DNA from: Bacteroidota bacterium
GTDB lineage: Bacteria > Bacteroidota > Bacteroidia > Bacteroidales > UBA10428
Reading direction: 5' to 3'
Assembly (NCBI GenBank): GCA_016699695.1
Contig: CP065006.1
Coordinates: 1 to 64,000 of the forward strand
DNA: 64,000 bases
Part shown: positions 44,201-51,314 of the stretch, in pieces
Numbering within the stretch: the first letter of the stretch is position 1
How the letters are laid out: each line of letters opens with the position of its first letter
Notes under the pieces: model-generated
Database searches by the model: none
Told to the model about the DNA's origin: nothing
What the model saw: the letters and a program-made list of their open reading frames with translations, nothing else
Made by a program: the position numbers and the translations under genes

Positions 44201-46670
44201 CGACCTTGAGATAAAAGACAACTTTGTGCCCAACGTCTACATTACTGCCAGCCTCATTAAACCTCATGGCAAATCGGATATGCCCCTTACCGTGGCGCAT
44301 GGTTTTGCTCCTGTGAAAGTGGAGAAGGCCGCCAATAAAATGAAAATTAGTATCACTGCTCCAGAAAAATCGCGTTCAAATTCCAAACAGACTATAAAAA
44401 TAAAAGCATCTCCGAATGCTGCCGTCACCGTGGCAGTTGTCGATGAAGGTATTCTGCAGGTTGGTGGATATGACAGCCCCAATCCCTATGAGTTTTTCTA
44501 TCAGAAGCGCGCCCTGGAGGTAAACAGCTATTCGGTCTATCCATACCTCTTTCCGGAACTGGAAGGCATTCGAAGTGCCACCGGTGGTGGCGATGGCGAA
44601 ATGGATGCCCGTAGGCTCAACCCTCTACAAAACAACAGGGTACAACTGGTCTCGTTCTGGAGTGGTATCTTGTATACCAACAGCAGGGGAGAAGCTCAAT
44701 TTGAAGTAGCTATACCCGAATTTTCAGGCAGCCTGCGTGTAATGGCTGTTGGCTACAAACAACACGAGGTGTTCGGTTCAGCCGAAACCAATATACTCGT
44801 GGCCGATCCTTTGGTTCAGAGTGCTGCCTTGCCAAGGTTTTTAAGTCCAGGCGATAAGATTGAAGTGCCCGTTATGCTTACCAATACCACCGACAAACAG
44901 GCCCGCTGCAAAACTACCATTGAGGTAAGTGGACCGGTAAGCATTGAGGGGGAACGCAGCCAGAGTATCAGCATCGCCCCACAGACCGAAGGACAGGTAG
45001 TTTTCAGGCTTATAGCCAACCAGGAAATTGGCGAAGCAAAGGTTGTTGTGCGTACTTCGGCACTTGGCGAAGAGTTTGTGCAAACCACCCTGATTCCGGT
45101 GCGTCCCTCGTCGCCTTTGCAAAAAAGAAGCGGAGCAGGGCAGGTGGCAGCCGGTAAAGCGCAGGCTGTAGAAATAGATGCAGCACTTTATCTTCCACAA
45201 AGTGTGGAATTAAAATTGGTTTTAAGTAACAACCCCTTGGTGCAATTCAGCAGCAGCCTCGATTACCTTGTGGGCTATCCGCATGGTTGTGTGGAACAAA
45301 CCATTTCAAAGGCTTTTCCGCAAATATATTATGCCGACATGGTGAAACTCCTAAAAGGCAACTCGAAGGCCTCTAACGATGCACTGCAAAACGTGCAGGC
45401 TGCTTTGGATAAGTTAAGATTAATGCAGCTTTACAATGGATCGTTAACTTATTGGCCTGGCTCCGGTACCGAAACATGGTGGGGCAGTGTCTATGGTGCT
45501 CATTTTGCACTCGAAGCACGCAAGGCAGGTTACGAAGTGGATGAAGAGTTTTTGAATAGCCTTCTCAAATACCTGAAAGAGAAACTGAGAGAGAAAAGCC
45601 TTGTGACCTATTATTTCAATTTCAACCAGAAAAAAGAGATAGCCCCCAAGGAAGTAGCTTATTCTTTGTATGTACTTAGTCTGGCCGGCGAAAAACCAAC
45701 TGCCTTGCTTAACTATTACAAAGCCAACGCCCACCAGCTAAGTCTCGACTCGAAATACTTGCTGGCAGGGGCTTATGCTCTCACCGGCGACAAGCAGAAA
45801 TTCAAAGAAGTGCTGCCTCCGGCGTTTGAAGGCGAAAAAGCCAATCGCACCTTCGATGGCAGCTTCAATTCCTACCTACGCGACGAGGCCATAGCCCTTA
45901 ATGTAATGCTAGAAACCGATCCCGAAAACCAACAAATCGGCATACTATCGCAACATGTTTCTAAATCCTTGTTATCTAGTCCATATCTCAATACGCAAGA
46001 AAGAACCTTTGCCTTTCTGGCCATGGGTAAGGTAGCCCGGCTGGCTTCAAAATCCGAAGCTTCTGGCACGGTGAAGGGAAATGGAACTTCACTTGCTAAC
46101 ATCAGCAACAATTCGGTCACACTGAATACCTCGCAGCTTAAAGGCAAAAAAATAAGCATTGAAAACACCGGCAAGGGGCTGTTGTATTACTTCTGGGAAA
46201 GCGAAGGCATTACCAAAGATGGATCGTACAAAGAAGAAGATAGTTACCTGGCCGTGCGCAAAACACTATACAACCGTAACGGACAATCTCTTAACACCTT
46301 GTCCTTTGTCCAGAACGAGTTGGTGTTGGTAGAATTGGCTCTTCGTTCGTTAAATGATTCGTATGTCGAAAATGTAGCCATCACCGACATGCTACCTGCC
46401 GGTTTCGAAATCGAAAATCCGCGACTCACTGCTCTTCCTCCGGGAATGAGTTATCCGAACTACCAAAGTTTTGCAGACTACATGGATGTGCGAGACGACC
46501 GCATTAGTTTGTTTGTCAATGCCGAAACATCAACCAGTTACTATTATTACCTGGTACGTTGCGTTTCGCCCGGTGTTTTTGTGATGGGGCCTGCTGCTGC
46601 CGATGCCATGTACGACGGAGAATACCATTCTTACCACGGAGCAGGAGAGGTGACGATTGACCGGAAATAG
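41262..46670 (+). CDS. Alpha-2-macroglobulin family lipoprotein
   Basis: Very large periplasmic lipoprotein, about 1802 residues. The ATG at 41262 is chosen because it gives a lipoprotein signal (MKQLIPLLIFVLALQACNKEN, lipid-modified Cys at residue 17); a longer in-frame start at 41133 does not. It has MG-type beta domains, a bait-like region, an A2M core (VAVVDEGILQVGGYDSPNPY) and the intact thioester motif GCVEQ near residue 1342, followed by an alpha/alpha toroid. Bacterial A2Ms trap proteases that breach the outer membrane. A Tyr/Asn/Asp-rich low-complexity stretch around 400-425 (YYNDYYDEYYYEDYYYYN) is unusual. It is divergent from pbpC. Confidence 0.93.
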   Translation: MKQLIPLLIFVLALQACNKENKIRVTNTSFSEIVETNSLIGFTFSEPLVPDSLLGLWLNEELVEFTPAIEGSFKWTSREELVFVPRTNFAPSTKYELKLNRQILQYKNGASFSGETEFSFQTPFLSLSQVRAYWDAPAESGGKAVLKFILEFNQEVDPNHLKDLLEIEIEGKSINFQLEQSSPAKNISLTLPEIVAEDKDLDARVILAKGLLPVGGSLKTTQEIKESMVVLSPFKLNILDFQTGHDGSVGTIMVYTTQAVKSDNFKSFVQISPDVKYSFEIFPDYFLIKSEDFNVETQYTLTVIKGLSGRIGGEIKHDYEQSISFGNVEPTLRFNDSQDFYVSVKGNRNMEVAIINIPAVQLKVTKIYENNILAYLRATENNYYNDYYDEYYYEDYYYYNSGVDAEQLGDVILEKEIETASLPRRGINKLLTLDFADQLSEFPGVYLIEVKDKENYWRKTSKLVSISDIGLIVKEGVNSISVFANSIKTTEPLAEVEITFIGLNNQATFKGKTDKEGVLVYSFDKVLSPNFRSKLITARLAKDYNVIPFNQTQVNTSRFDVGGLYQNQSGIQAYLYAERNLYRPGETIHLSGILRDYQWKSPGTLPLKIKISSPTGKTFKLIKKSLNEYGSFETDVPVPANASTGSYVVEVFTSNDVLIGSEVIKVEEFMPDRIKVKSELDLKEVKPGEKQDLLIEATNLFGPPAANRNYEVEVSTSRMGFYSKHHPSYNYSIESTQESFSSFNRSGSTDANGRATESFDIPEHWKHIGMLNSNVFVTVFDETGRSVNRLSSFKVLTQDVFYGIKTENYYASTGQPVRFDLIAVDKEGKAMSGVKARMKLIRHEYKTVLSSTGSYYRYRSEPVEVVVEDKTLTLNETNASYSFVPDLSGQYELRISAPDASTYVSQSIYAYGWGSTSYSSFKVNKEGNIDIELDKESYQTGDKAKVLLKTPFAGKVLVTIETNKVLEHFYIETDARAASFDLEIKDNFVPNVYITASLIKPHGKSDMPLTVAHGFAPVKVEKAANKMKISITAPEKSRSNSKQTIKIKASPNAAVTVAVVDEGILQVGGYDSPNPYEFFYQKRALEVNSYSVYPYLFPELEGIRSATGGGDGEMDARRLNPLQNNRVQLVSFWSGILYTNSRGEAQFEVAIPEFSGSLRVMAVGYKQHEVFGSAETNILVADPLVQSAALPRFLSPGDKIEVPVMLTNTTDKQARCKTTIEVSGPVSIEGERSQSISIAPQTEGQVVFRLIANQEIGEAKVVVRTSALGEEFVQTTLIPVRPSSPLQKRSGAGQVAAGKAQAVEIDAALYLPQSVELKLVLSNNPLVQFSSSLDYLVGYPHGCVEQTISKAFPQIYYADMVKLLKGNSKASNDALQNVQAALDKLRLMQLYNGSLTYWPGSGTETWWGSVYGAHFALEARKAGYEVDEEFLNSLLKYLKEKLREKSLVTYYFNFNQKKEIAPKEVAYSLYVLSLAGEKPTALLNYYKANAHQLSLDSKYLLAGAYALTGDKQKFKEVLPPAFEGEKANRTFDGSFNSYLRDEAIALNVMLETDPENQQIGILSQHVSKSLLSSPYLNTQERTFAFLAMGKVARLASKSEASGTVKGNGTSLANISNNSVTLNTSQLKGKKISIENTGKGLLYYFWESEGITKDGSYKEEDSYLAVRKTLYNRNGQSLNTLSFVQNELVLVELALRSLNDSYVENVAITDMLPAGFEIENPRLTALPPGMSYPNYQSFADYMDVRDDRISLFVNAETSTSYYYYLVRCVSPGVFVMGPAAADAMYDGEYHSYHGAGEVTIDRK

Positions 46671-46783
46671 TTCTCAATTTTTGCTAAACTCTGCACTCTC
46701 AAACAAGATGGTGCTGAGTTTACATTTTGGATTCTTCTCTTTCCTGTTTTCTATACTATTTGAGACATCCATAGCTCGAAGAT

Positions 46784-46911
46784 ACGGATGTATTGTTCCG
46801 CCCAATAACAATTTCTTTCACAATAAAAGAAAAGTCCGTAGGCAGAACCATACGGACAACGGGCGGTATTTCTAACACCAGCACGCGTTACGCAAGCTAA
46901 ACGCGCGCTAG
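46784..46911. repeat. Composite repeat A1 with palindrome copy 1
   Basis: Starts CGGATGTATTGTTCCGCC and ends with the palindrome CCAGCACGCGTTACGC-AA-GCTAAACGCGCGCTAG (46878-46911). It is nested and self-complementary: outer CCGCCC/GGGCGG, TTTCTTT/AAAGAAA, and a perfect GTCCGTA/TACGGAC hairpin inside. The palindrome pairs at 11 of 14 positions. Related copy A2 is at 48601-48760. This copy lacks two loop bases present in the other three palindromes. Confidence 0.75.
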
Positions 46912-46963
46912 TGGGAGTGATTTCTATGTTTTGATAAATATAGCAAATGCTACATATATAAAA

Positions 46964-46985
46964 AAGCGTAGAAAATTCTACGCTT
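46964..46985 (-). terminator. Terminator after the 47099 gene
   Basis: AAGCGTAGA (46964-46972) and TCTACGCTT (46977-46985) form a perfect 9-base stem; on the minus strand it is followed by a run of T. It lies 113 bases downstream of the stop of the small membrane-protein gene. Confidence 0.65.
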
Positions 46986-47098
46986 AGTCTCTTTGTTTAA
47001 TTGTCGTGCTTATTATTTCGGACAAACTACGCTCAGTTAGAGGGTAGACTTGCAATTGCTATGGCTGATAATTACTGGTACAAAAACGAATAATCAAA

Positions 47099-47464
47099 TT
47101 AAATAACTCCTAATAGTTTCAGAAATAACAATGGACTAAGGATAACATAAGATAATATTAAGATTCCAGCAGTAAAGCTATTAGCCTTCTTGTTCTGACT
47201 AAACTCACTTACTACATTTAAATACCTTTTATCTCTTATGAAGATAAGGTAATTGATATATAATATCCCAAATACGCTCCACTTGAACAGTATTTCTCCA
47301 AAGTCTTTAGATAGCCTACCTTGGTCAATTATAGTGACTAGACTGATAAAGTTAAAATAGATTAATACGCTTAATGCTATCATACTTGACCATTCAATTA
47401 CGCTTTTATTAGTTCTGTATGTAGCTTTATAGATTCGGTAATAAATTAAATGATAAATATTCAT
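47099..47464 (-). CDS. Small integral membrane protein, unknown (cassette unit 1)
   Basis: Protein of about 121 residues from the ATG at 47464 (MNIYHLIYYRIYKATYRTNK). It has three hydrophobic helices: SSMIALSVLIYFNFISLVTI, FKWSVFGILYINYLIFI, and AGILILSYVILSPLLFLKLL. A longer frame starting at 47545 would add an unconvincing polar leader. AT-rich, unlike the core genes around it. It sits in the first unit of the palindrome-delimited array, and its partner may be the 69-codon frame just upstream. Membrane proteins of this shape beside toxin-like fragments are often immunity or holin-like proteins, but nothing here proves that. Confidence 0.65.
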   Translation of the reverse strand: MNIYHLIYYRIYKATYRTNKSVIEWSSMIALSVLIYFNFISLVTIIDQGRLSKDFGEILFKWSVFGILYINYLIFIRDKRYLNVVSEFSQNKKANSFTAGILILSYVILSPLLFLKLLGVI

Positions 47465-47483
47465 TTTAAATTGAATGTTAAAG

Positions 47484-47693
47484 TTATGACCCTTGTTTAA
47501 TATATGTAGGACCTTGTGGTAATTGGAAACCGATTGACCCTGCATTAACCTCTGATTTTGCTTTCTCTAGAGCCCTTTGACCATCTACAGAATTTACAAG
47601 AATCTGACTTCCAGTCAAAATCAACCCTAGTTCAGCATTGATAGCATAAACTCCTGTCATTAAAATTTCTTCGATTAATCCCCTGACTGGCAT
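47484..47693 (-). CDS. Short frame, possibly a gene fragment (cassette unit 1)
   Basis: Sixty-nine codons, MPVRGLIEEILMTGVYAINA followed by ELGLILTGSQILVNSVDGQR and a Lys/Gln-rich tail ending PQGPTYIKQGS. Composition is protein-like, but the reading frame is closed immediately upstream by a TGA, and upstream codons in the next frame (MMNKFEGTSGCQSGD) also look gene-like, so this may be the 3' remnant of a longer frameshifted protein. No family is recognised. It overlaps the longer (rejected) start of the 47099 gene. Confidence 0.4.
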   Translation of the reverse strand: MPVRGLIEEILMTGVYAINAELGLILTGSQILVNSVDGQRALEKAKSEVNAGSIGFQLPQGPTYIKQGS

Positions 47694-47855
47694 CCGCTTG
47701 TGCCTTCAAATTTGTTCATCATAATGATTGATTTAGAGGCCAAAAAAAGTTGGTAAAAAATTTTCTTATGGTAACACAAAGCAAACTTAGCAGAAAATAT
47801 CTAAGCATGACCTACTTGGTAGTGGGGATACGTTAATTCAAAACAAAAAATGCCT

Positions 47856-47983
47856 GGTACTTTAGCCATACATATTTATACATAGTGTTACATGTTTATG
47901 GCCACAAGTCTTAAACTTGCGGCATTTGGGGGGTAATATTTCTAAAACCAGCACGCGTTACGCAAATGCTAAACGCGCGCTAG
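47856..47983. repeat. Composite repeat B1 with palindrome copy 2
   Basis: 128 bp, starting GGTACTTTAGCCATACATAT, with an internal near-palindrome GCCACAAGTCTTAAACTTGC, a G-run, and the terminal palindrome at 47948-47983. It is almost identical to B2 (48763-48889). The stop codon of the ParE-type toxin lies only 13 bases from the palindrome. Confidence 0.8.
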
Positions 47984-47996
47984 AGGGATTATTCTG

Positions 47997-48293
47997 TTAA
48001 TATGGCCTTTTTTTAAGGTCTTGCCTGTTATCCCAAAAGATAAGTATTTCTATTTCTTTTTTTCGTGGCTTTATCCTGTAAAACATTGTATTATGTTCTG
48101 TCACAAAGCCTTTTCTTATATCCTTATATTTTCTGGATAATTCGAACATATGAGGGTTTGCCTCTATCGACTGGATCATTTTTTCAACTTCATTCGCAAA
48201 ATTCCTTACTACAGCATGTCCCCATTCGGATTGAAGATAATCGGATACCTTAAAATAAGATTTTAAAGCTTTTAGGGTCCAGATTACAGTCAT
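47997..48293 (-). CDS. RelE/ParE family toxin
   Basis: Toxin of 98 residues with the RelE/ParE fold: MTVIWTLKALKSYFKVSDYL helix, the middle helix NFANEVEKMIQSIEANPHMF, and the beta core IRKGFVTEHNTMFYRIK with EIEILIFWDNRQDLKK at the end. It would inhibit gyrase (ParE) or cleave mRNA on the ribosome (RelE); the sequence alone does not separate these. Its antitoxin gene is directly upstream, 1 base away. Its 3' end abuts palindrome copy 2, giving a gene-then-palindrome unit. Confidence 0.9.
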   Translation of the reverse strand: MTVIWTLKALKSYFKVSDYLQSEWGHAVVRNFANEVEKMIQSIEANPHMFELSRKYKDIRKGFVTEHNTMFYRIKPRKKEIEILIFWDNRQDLKKRPY

Positions 48294-48294
48294 A

Positions 48295-48537
48295 TTAAAG
48301 GGTATATCTGCTTTTAATTTGGTTCATGGCATCTTCATGAGATATGGTTTTGCCTTGATCTGCCTCCAAAATACTTTCTTCTAATTCGGCTTTTATATCT
48401 TCGCTAAGAGTATCCGCCCAATCAGATTTCTTTACTGTTTCCCTAGATAATATGACCTTGATTGCATTTAATATACTTACATCGTTAACCCTGTCTATTA
48501 ACCGGTGTAAATCTGATTTTAACTCGATTGTATTCAT
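48295..48537 (-). CDS. Antitoxin partner of the RelE/ParE toxin
   Basis: Protein of 80 residues from the ATG at 48537 (MNTIELKSDLHRLIDRVND), the usual beginning of this Bacteroidota antitoxin type; an ATG at 48552 is also in frame. The N-terminal half should form the dimer and operator-binding part, and the acidic C-terminal half (DIKAELEESILEADQGKTIS) should wrap the toxin. It is the first gene of the pair, so it probably autorepresses the operon. It lies inside the palindrome-delimited unit 2. Confidence 0.85.
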   Translation of the reverse strand: MNTIELKSDLHRLIDRVNDVSILNAIKVILSRETVKKSDWADTLSEDIKAELEESILEADQGKTISHEDAMNQIKSRYTL

Positions 48538-48600
48538 TGTTTCAAAAATCATAATTTCAACAAAATTAATGATAAATACTCACTTTTAGTTTGGTTTAAC

Positions 48601-48760
48601 GGATGTATTATTCCGTCCATTTATTGCTTCTTTCACAATAAAAGAGAAGTCCGCTGGCAGAGCCATAATTACAAGGCTTAAGTTTAGTTTTTTTAGCTAC
48701 GGTGAACAAGTATTATTTTTAAAACCAGCACGCGTTACGCAAATGCTAAACGCGCGCTAG
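48601..48760. repeat. Composite repeat A2 with palindrome copy 3
   Basis: Starts GGATGTATTATTCCGTCC and shares TTTCACAATAAAAGA-n-AAGTCCG(T/C)-n-GGCAGA-n-CCATA with A1, but has lost the outer GC stem and the paired TACGGAC. Ends with the palindrome at 48725-48760. It lies directly upstream of the antitoxin promoter. Confidence 0.7.
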
Positions 48761-48762
48761 GG

Positions 48763-48889
48763 GGTACTTTAGCCATACATATTAATAAGAGTGTTACATG
48801 TTTATGGCCACAAGTCTTAAACTTGCGGCAGTTGGGGGGTAATATTTCTAAAACCAGCACGCGTTACGCAAATGCTAAACGCGCGCTAG
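48763..48889. repeat. Composite repeat B2 with palindrome copy 4
   Basis: 127 bp, near-identical to B1 at 47856-47983 (differences are clustered in a 10-base stretch after CATATT). Ends with the palindrome at 48854-48889. It follows palindrome copy 3 after 2 bases, so the unit between copies 3 and 4 carries no gene. Confidence 0.8.
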
Positions 48890-48977
48890 AGGGTATCAAT
48901 TCAACTTTTAAAATTATAGTCTCACCGATTTAACATAATTTGTTAGTTGAAAACAATCTGCTCATCAGTATGTTGTT

Positions 48978-48985
48978 TATTTTTG
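48978..48985 (+). promoter_or_regulatory. Promoter -7 element of the TPR gene
   Basis: TATTTTTG, an exact TAnnTTTG match, 28 bases before the ATG at 49014. Confidence 0.45.
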
Positions 48986-49013
48986 AAGCATAAAGCCTCC
49001 TGCTAAACAAACC

Positions 49014-51035
49014 ATGTTTATACACAAACCCATAATCAATCGAAAAACACAAAACATGGGAATTGTGCAGGACTCATACAGACACTTAATTTTGAGTTGC
49101 CTGATATTGCTCTTTGGCATCAATCTTTCTTTGCCTGCCCAGATTAATCCAGCCCGCCAGCTTATGCTTGGACGGCAATACCTGCAGGACGAAGAATATA
49201 CCCAGGCGATAAGAAGTTTTAACCTGGTGCTCAACTACAATCCCGATCATTCCGATGCTTTGTTTTTAAGAGGATATGCCAAATTTCAACTTTCTGATTA
49301 TTATGGTGCCACCGAGGATTTTACAAAAGCTTATGAAAACAATCACTTTCTCACCGATGCACTTTACTACCGTGCCATTGCGGCAATAGAAATGAACCAA
49401 TACCAGCAAGCGCTGAAAGACCTGATACAGGCTATTGACATTGACGACAGACAGGGAGAGTATTTCCATGCCAGAGCCTACCTCCACACTGTATTTGGGG
49501 ATACACTGGGAGCCATCAGCGACTATGAGAAATCGATTCAACTCAACTCTGCCAATCCGGGAGTGCACCTGAACCTGGGTTTGTTGTATTTATACCGTAA
49601 AGACTACTACAAAGCTTCGGAGCATGCGAACAAGGCTATGGTAATTGATCCATCGAACAGCGAAGCACACTTGTTAAAGGCCAACATAGCCCATTTTCAG
49701 CAGCAATATCCCGAGGCCATAAGCGAATATCTTTCGGTTTTGGAGCAGGATAGTGTTATGGCAAGGGCCGCATTTTACCTGGGAATATGTTACCAGGAGA
49801 TAAAAAAATACGATAGTGCCGAAGTCTATTTCAATAAAACCATTCTACTTAATCCTGACAACTCTGTGTGCTATTACCACCGGGCATTGTTGTATACCGA
49901 AACCGAACGATACTCTATGGCAATCGCTGATTTGGATAAGGTTATAGCCCTCAACCCAAATCACTTATTCTCTTACCATTTGCGCGGAGTGGTAAAAATT
50001 TATCTGAAAGATTATTCTGGGGCTGAATCAGACTTCTCGAAAGCCATCGAACTCTACCCGCTTATGCTCGATGCATACCAAAACAGGGCTTATGCACGCG
50101 GTTTGCAGAATAAAATCGATGGCTATTATTCCGACAAGAACAAGGTCGATAGCCTGCTTGCGCAAGCTGAAGAAGGAATGGATGATGTGAATCTTGATTA
50201 TTTTAAATCCATTACCGACCTGAGGTCTGATTTTACCAATGCCGCTCAGGTGCAAAAAAGCCGTATTCAGTATATCGAACAGCAAATACGCCTGATTCCT
50301 GTTTTTCATCCTGTACCTGAGTCGAAAAAACACCATTATGCTCTTTCACTTTCCATCGAATCGTTTTATGAAAATCCCGTCGATAGCTTAAAACTTTGTT
50401 TGGTGAATTTTGATTACCTGGAATTGACAGCCTCAGAACTTGAAAATATGCAAATGCAAGTAGAAGAATCGCTTCTTGACAGACCGGAAAGTGAAGCCTT
50501 CAGGGCAATGAAGTCTATCCTTTTGTCGTGGCAACGCGAGTACGATTCTGCATTAAAAGTACTTCTGAAATTGCCGGAAGGTATTCAACCTGATGCTTTC
50601 AACCTGTTCCTTCAAGCCAATTACCACTATTTAATCGGAAGCATTGCAAACAGCCTCCAGGGAAACTCCTTTTCGCTGGAAAATGCCGCACGATCGGAAA
50701 TACTTCAGTCTGAACCAGACAGAAAGAATATACAGAACCAGGAAGCCATTGATTATTACACAAAAGCCATAGACATTTCTCCCGATTTTATTCCGGCTTA
50801 CTTTAACCGTGCCATTGCTTACAGTGAACAAGGAGATTATGCGAGGGCAATTGCCGATTTAGACAAATGCATTGAAGCAGCCGATAGCAGAGCAGGAGCA
50901 TTGTTTAACAGGGGATTGCTCTATATCGGAATAAAAAACTATACCCTGGGTTGCGCCGACCTGAGTAAGGCCGGTGAACTGGGCATAGCCAATGCTTACA
51001 GAGTAATTTATAAATATTGCAGCCAGACAAATTAG
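49014..51035 (+). CDS. Exported TPR-repeat protein
   Basis: Protein of up to 673 residues made of tetratricopeptide repeats: a first block at about 50-350 (GRQYLQDEEYTQAIRSFNLV, YHRALLYTETERYSMAIADL) and a second at about 565-660 (AIDYYTKAIDISPDFIPAYF). A less regular helical section lies between them. A hydrophobic signal segment (LILSCLILLFGINLSLPAQ) is preceded by a polar leader; the ATG at 49014 fits the promoter position, but the ATG at 49056 (MGIVQDSYRHLI) would give a more normal signal peptide. Likely a periplasmic scaffold. The last 4 bases overlap the convergent small gene. Confidence 0.85.
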   Translation: MFIHKPIINRKTQNMGIVQDSYRHLILSCLILLFGINLSLPAQINPARQLMLGRQYLQDEEYTQAIRSFNLVLNYNPDHSDALFLRGYAKFQLSDYYGATEDFTKAYENNHFLTDALYYRAIAAIEMNQYQQALKDLIQAIDIDDRQGEYFHARAYLHTVFGDTLGAISDYEKSIQLNSANPGVHLNLGLLYLYRKDYYKASEHANKAMVIDPSNSEAHLLKANIAHFQQQYPEAISEYLSVLEQDSVMARAAFYLGICYQEIKKYDSAEVYFNKTILLNPDNSVCYYHRALLYTETERYSMAIADLDKVIALNPNHLFSYHLRGVVKIYLKDYSGAESDFSKAIELYPLMLDAYQNRAYARGLQNKIDGYYSDKNKVDSLLAQAEEGMDDVNLDYFKSITDLRSDFTNAAQVQKSRIQYIEQQIRLIPVFHPVPESKKHHYALSLSIESFYENPVDSLKLCLVNFDYLELTASELENMQMQVEESLLDRPESEAFRAMKSILLSWQREYDSALKVLLKLPEGIQPDAFNLFLQANYHYLIGSIANSLQGNSFSLENAARSEILQSEPDRKNIQNQEAIDYYTKAIDISPDFIPAYFNRAIAYSEQGDYARAIADLDKCIEAADSRAGALFNRGLLYIGIKNYTLGCADLSKAGELGIANAYRVIYKYCSQTN

Positions 51036-51181
51036 GCTTCAACTGCTCTTTTCCAGCGTGGTTTTAGACGTGAATGGGGTTGTTCCTCAGACTTTAGTTT
51101 CTTTTCTAATCTGCGTTCCTTGATACTTTTTACGGCTTCGCGTTTCTTTTTACCATCTTGCAAGCTTTTGTCGTGTCCCAT
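51032..51181 (-). CDS. Small basic protein (49 aa)
   Basis: From the ATG at 51181: MGHDKSLQDGKKKREAVKSI, a short Arg/Lys/Glu helix (KERRLEKKLKSEEQ) and the end KPRWKRAVEA. Small highly charged proteins beginning MGHDK are frequent in Bacteroidota and have no known function; nucleic-acid or ribosome association is plausible from the charge alone. A longer in-frame start at 51280 would add hydrophobic sequence unlike the family. Confidence 0.65.
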   Translation of the reverse strand: MGHDKSLQDGKKKREAVKSIKERRLEKKLKSEEQPHSRLKPRWKRAVEA

Positions 51182-51314
51182 GATAATGACAATTTTAGGA
51201 TTAAACAGAACACTAAATTTAAACCATTGTAAAGAAAATGTCAAGTGAATGGGTATATAAAAGTATGTTAATTGAAGCAATTTTTAGAAGAGTAAACAGC
51301 TTTTTCGATAAGCG

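Noticed and set aside
46878..48889. Integron attC sites
   Set aside because: The repeats are palindromic and follow genes, but the box order is GTT...AAC within a tight hairpin rather than the RYYYAAC...GTTRRRY arrangement of attC, and no integron-type integrase (with its extra insertion) is present. Called repeats of unknown type instead.
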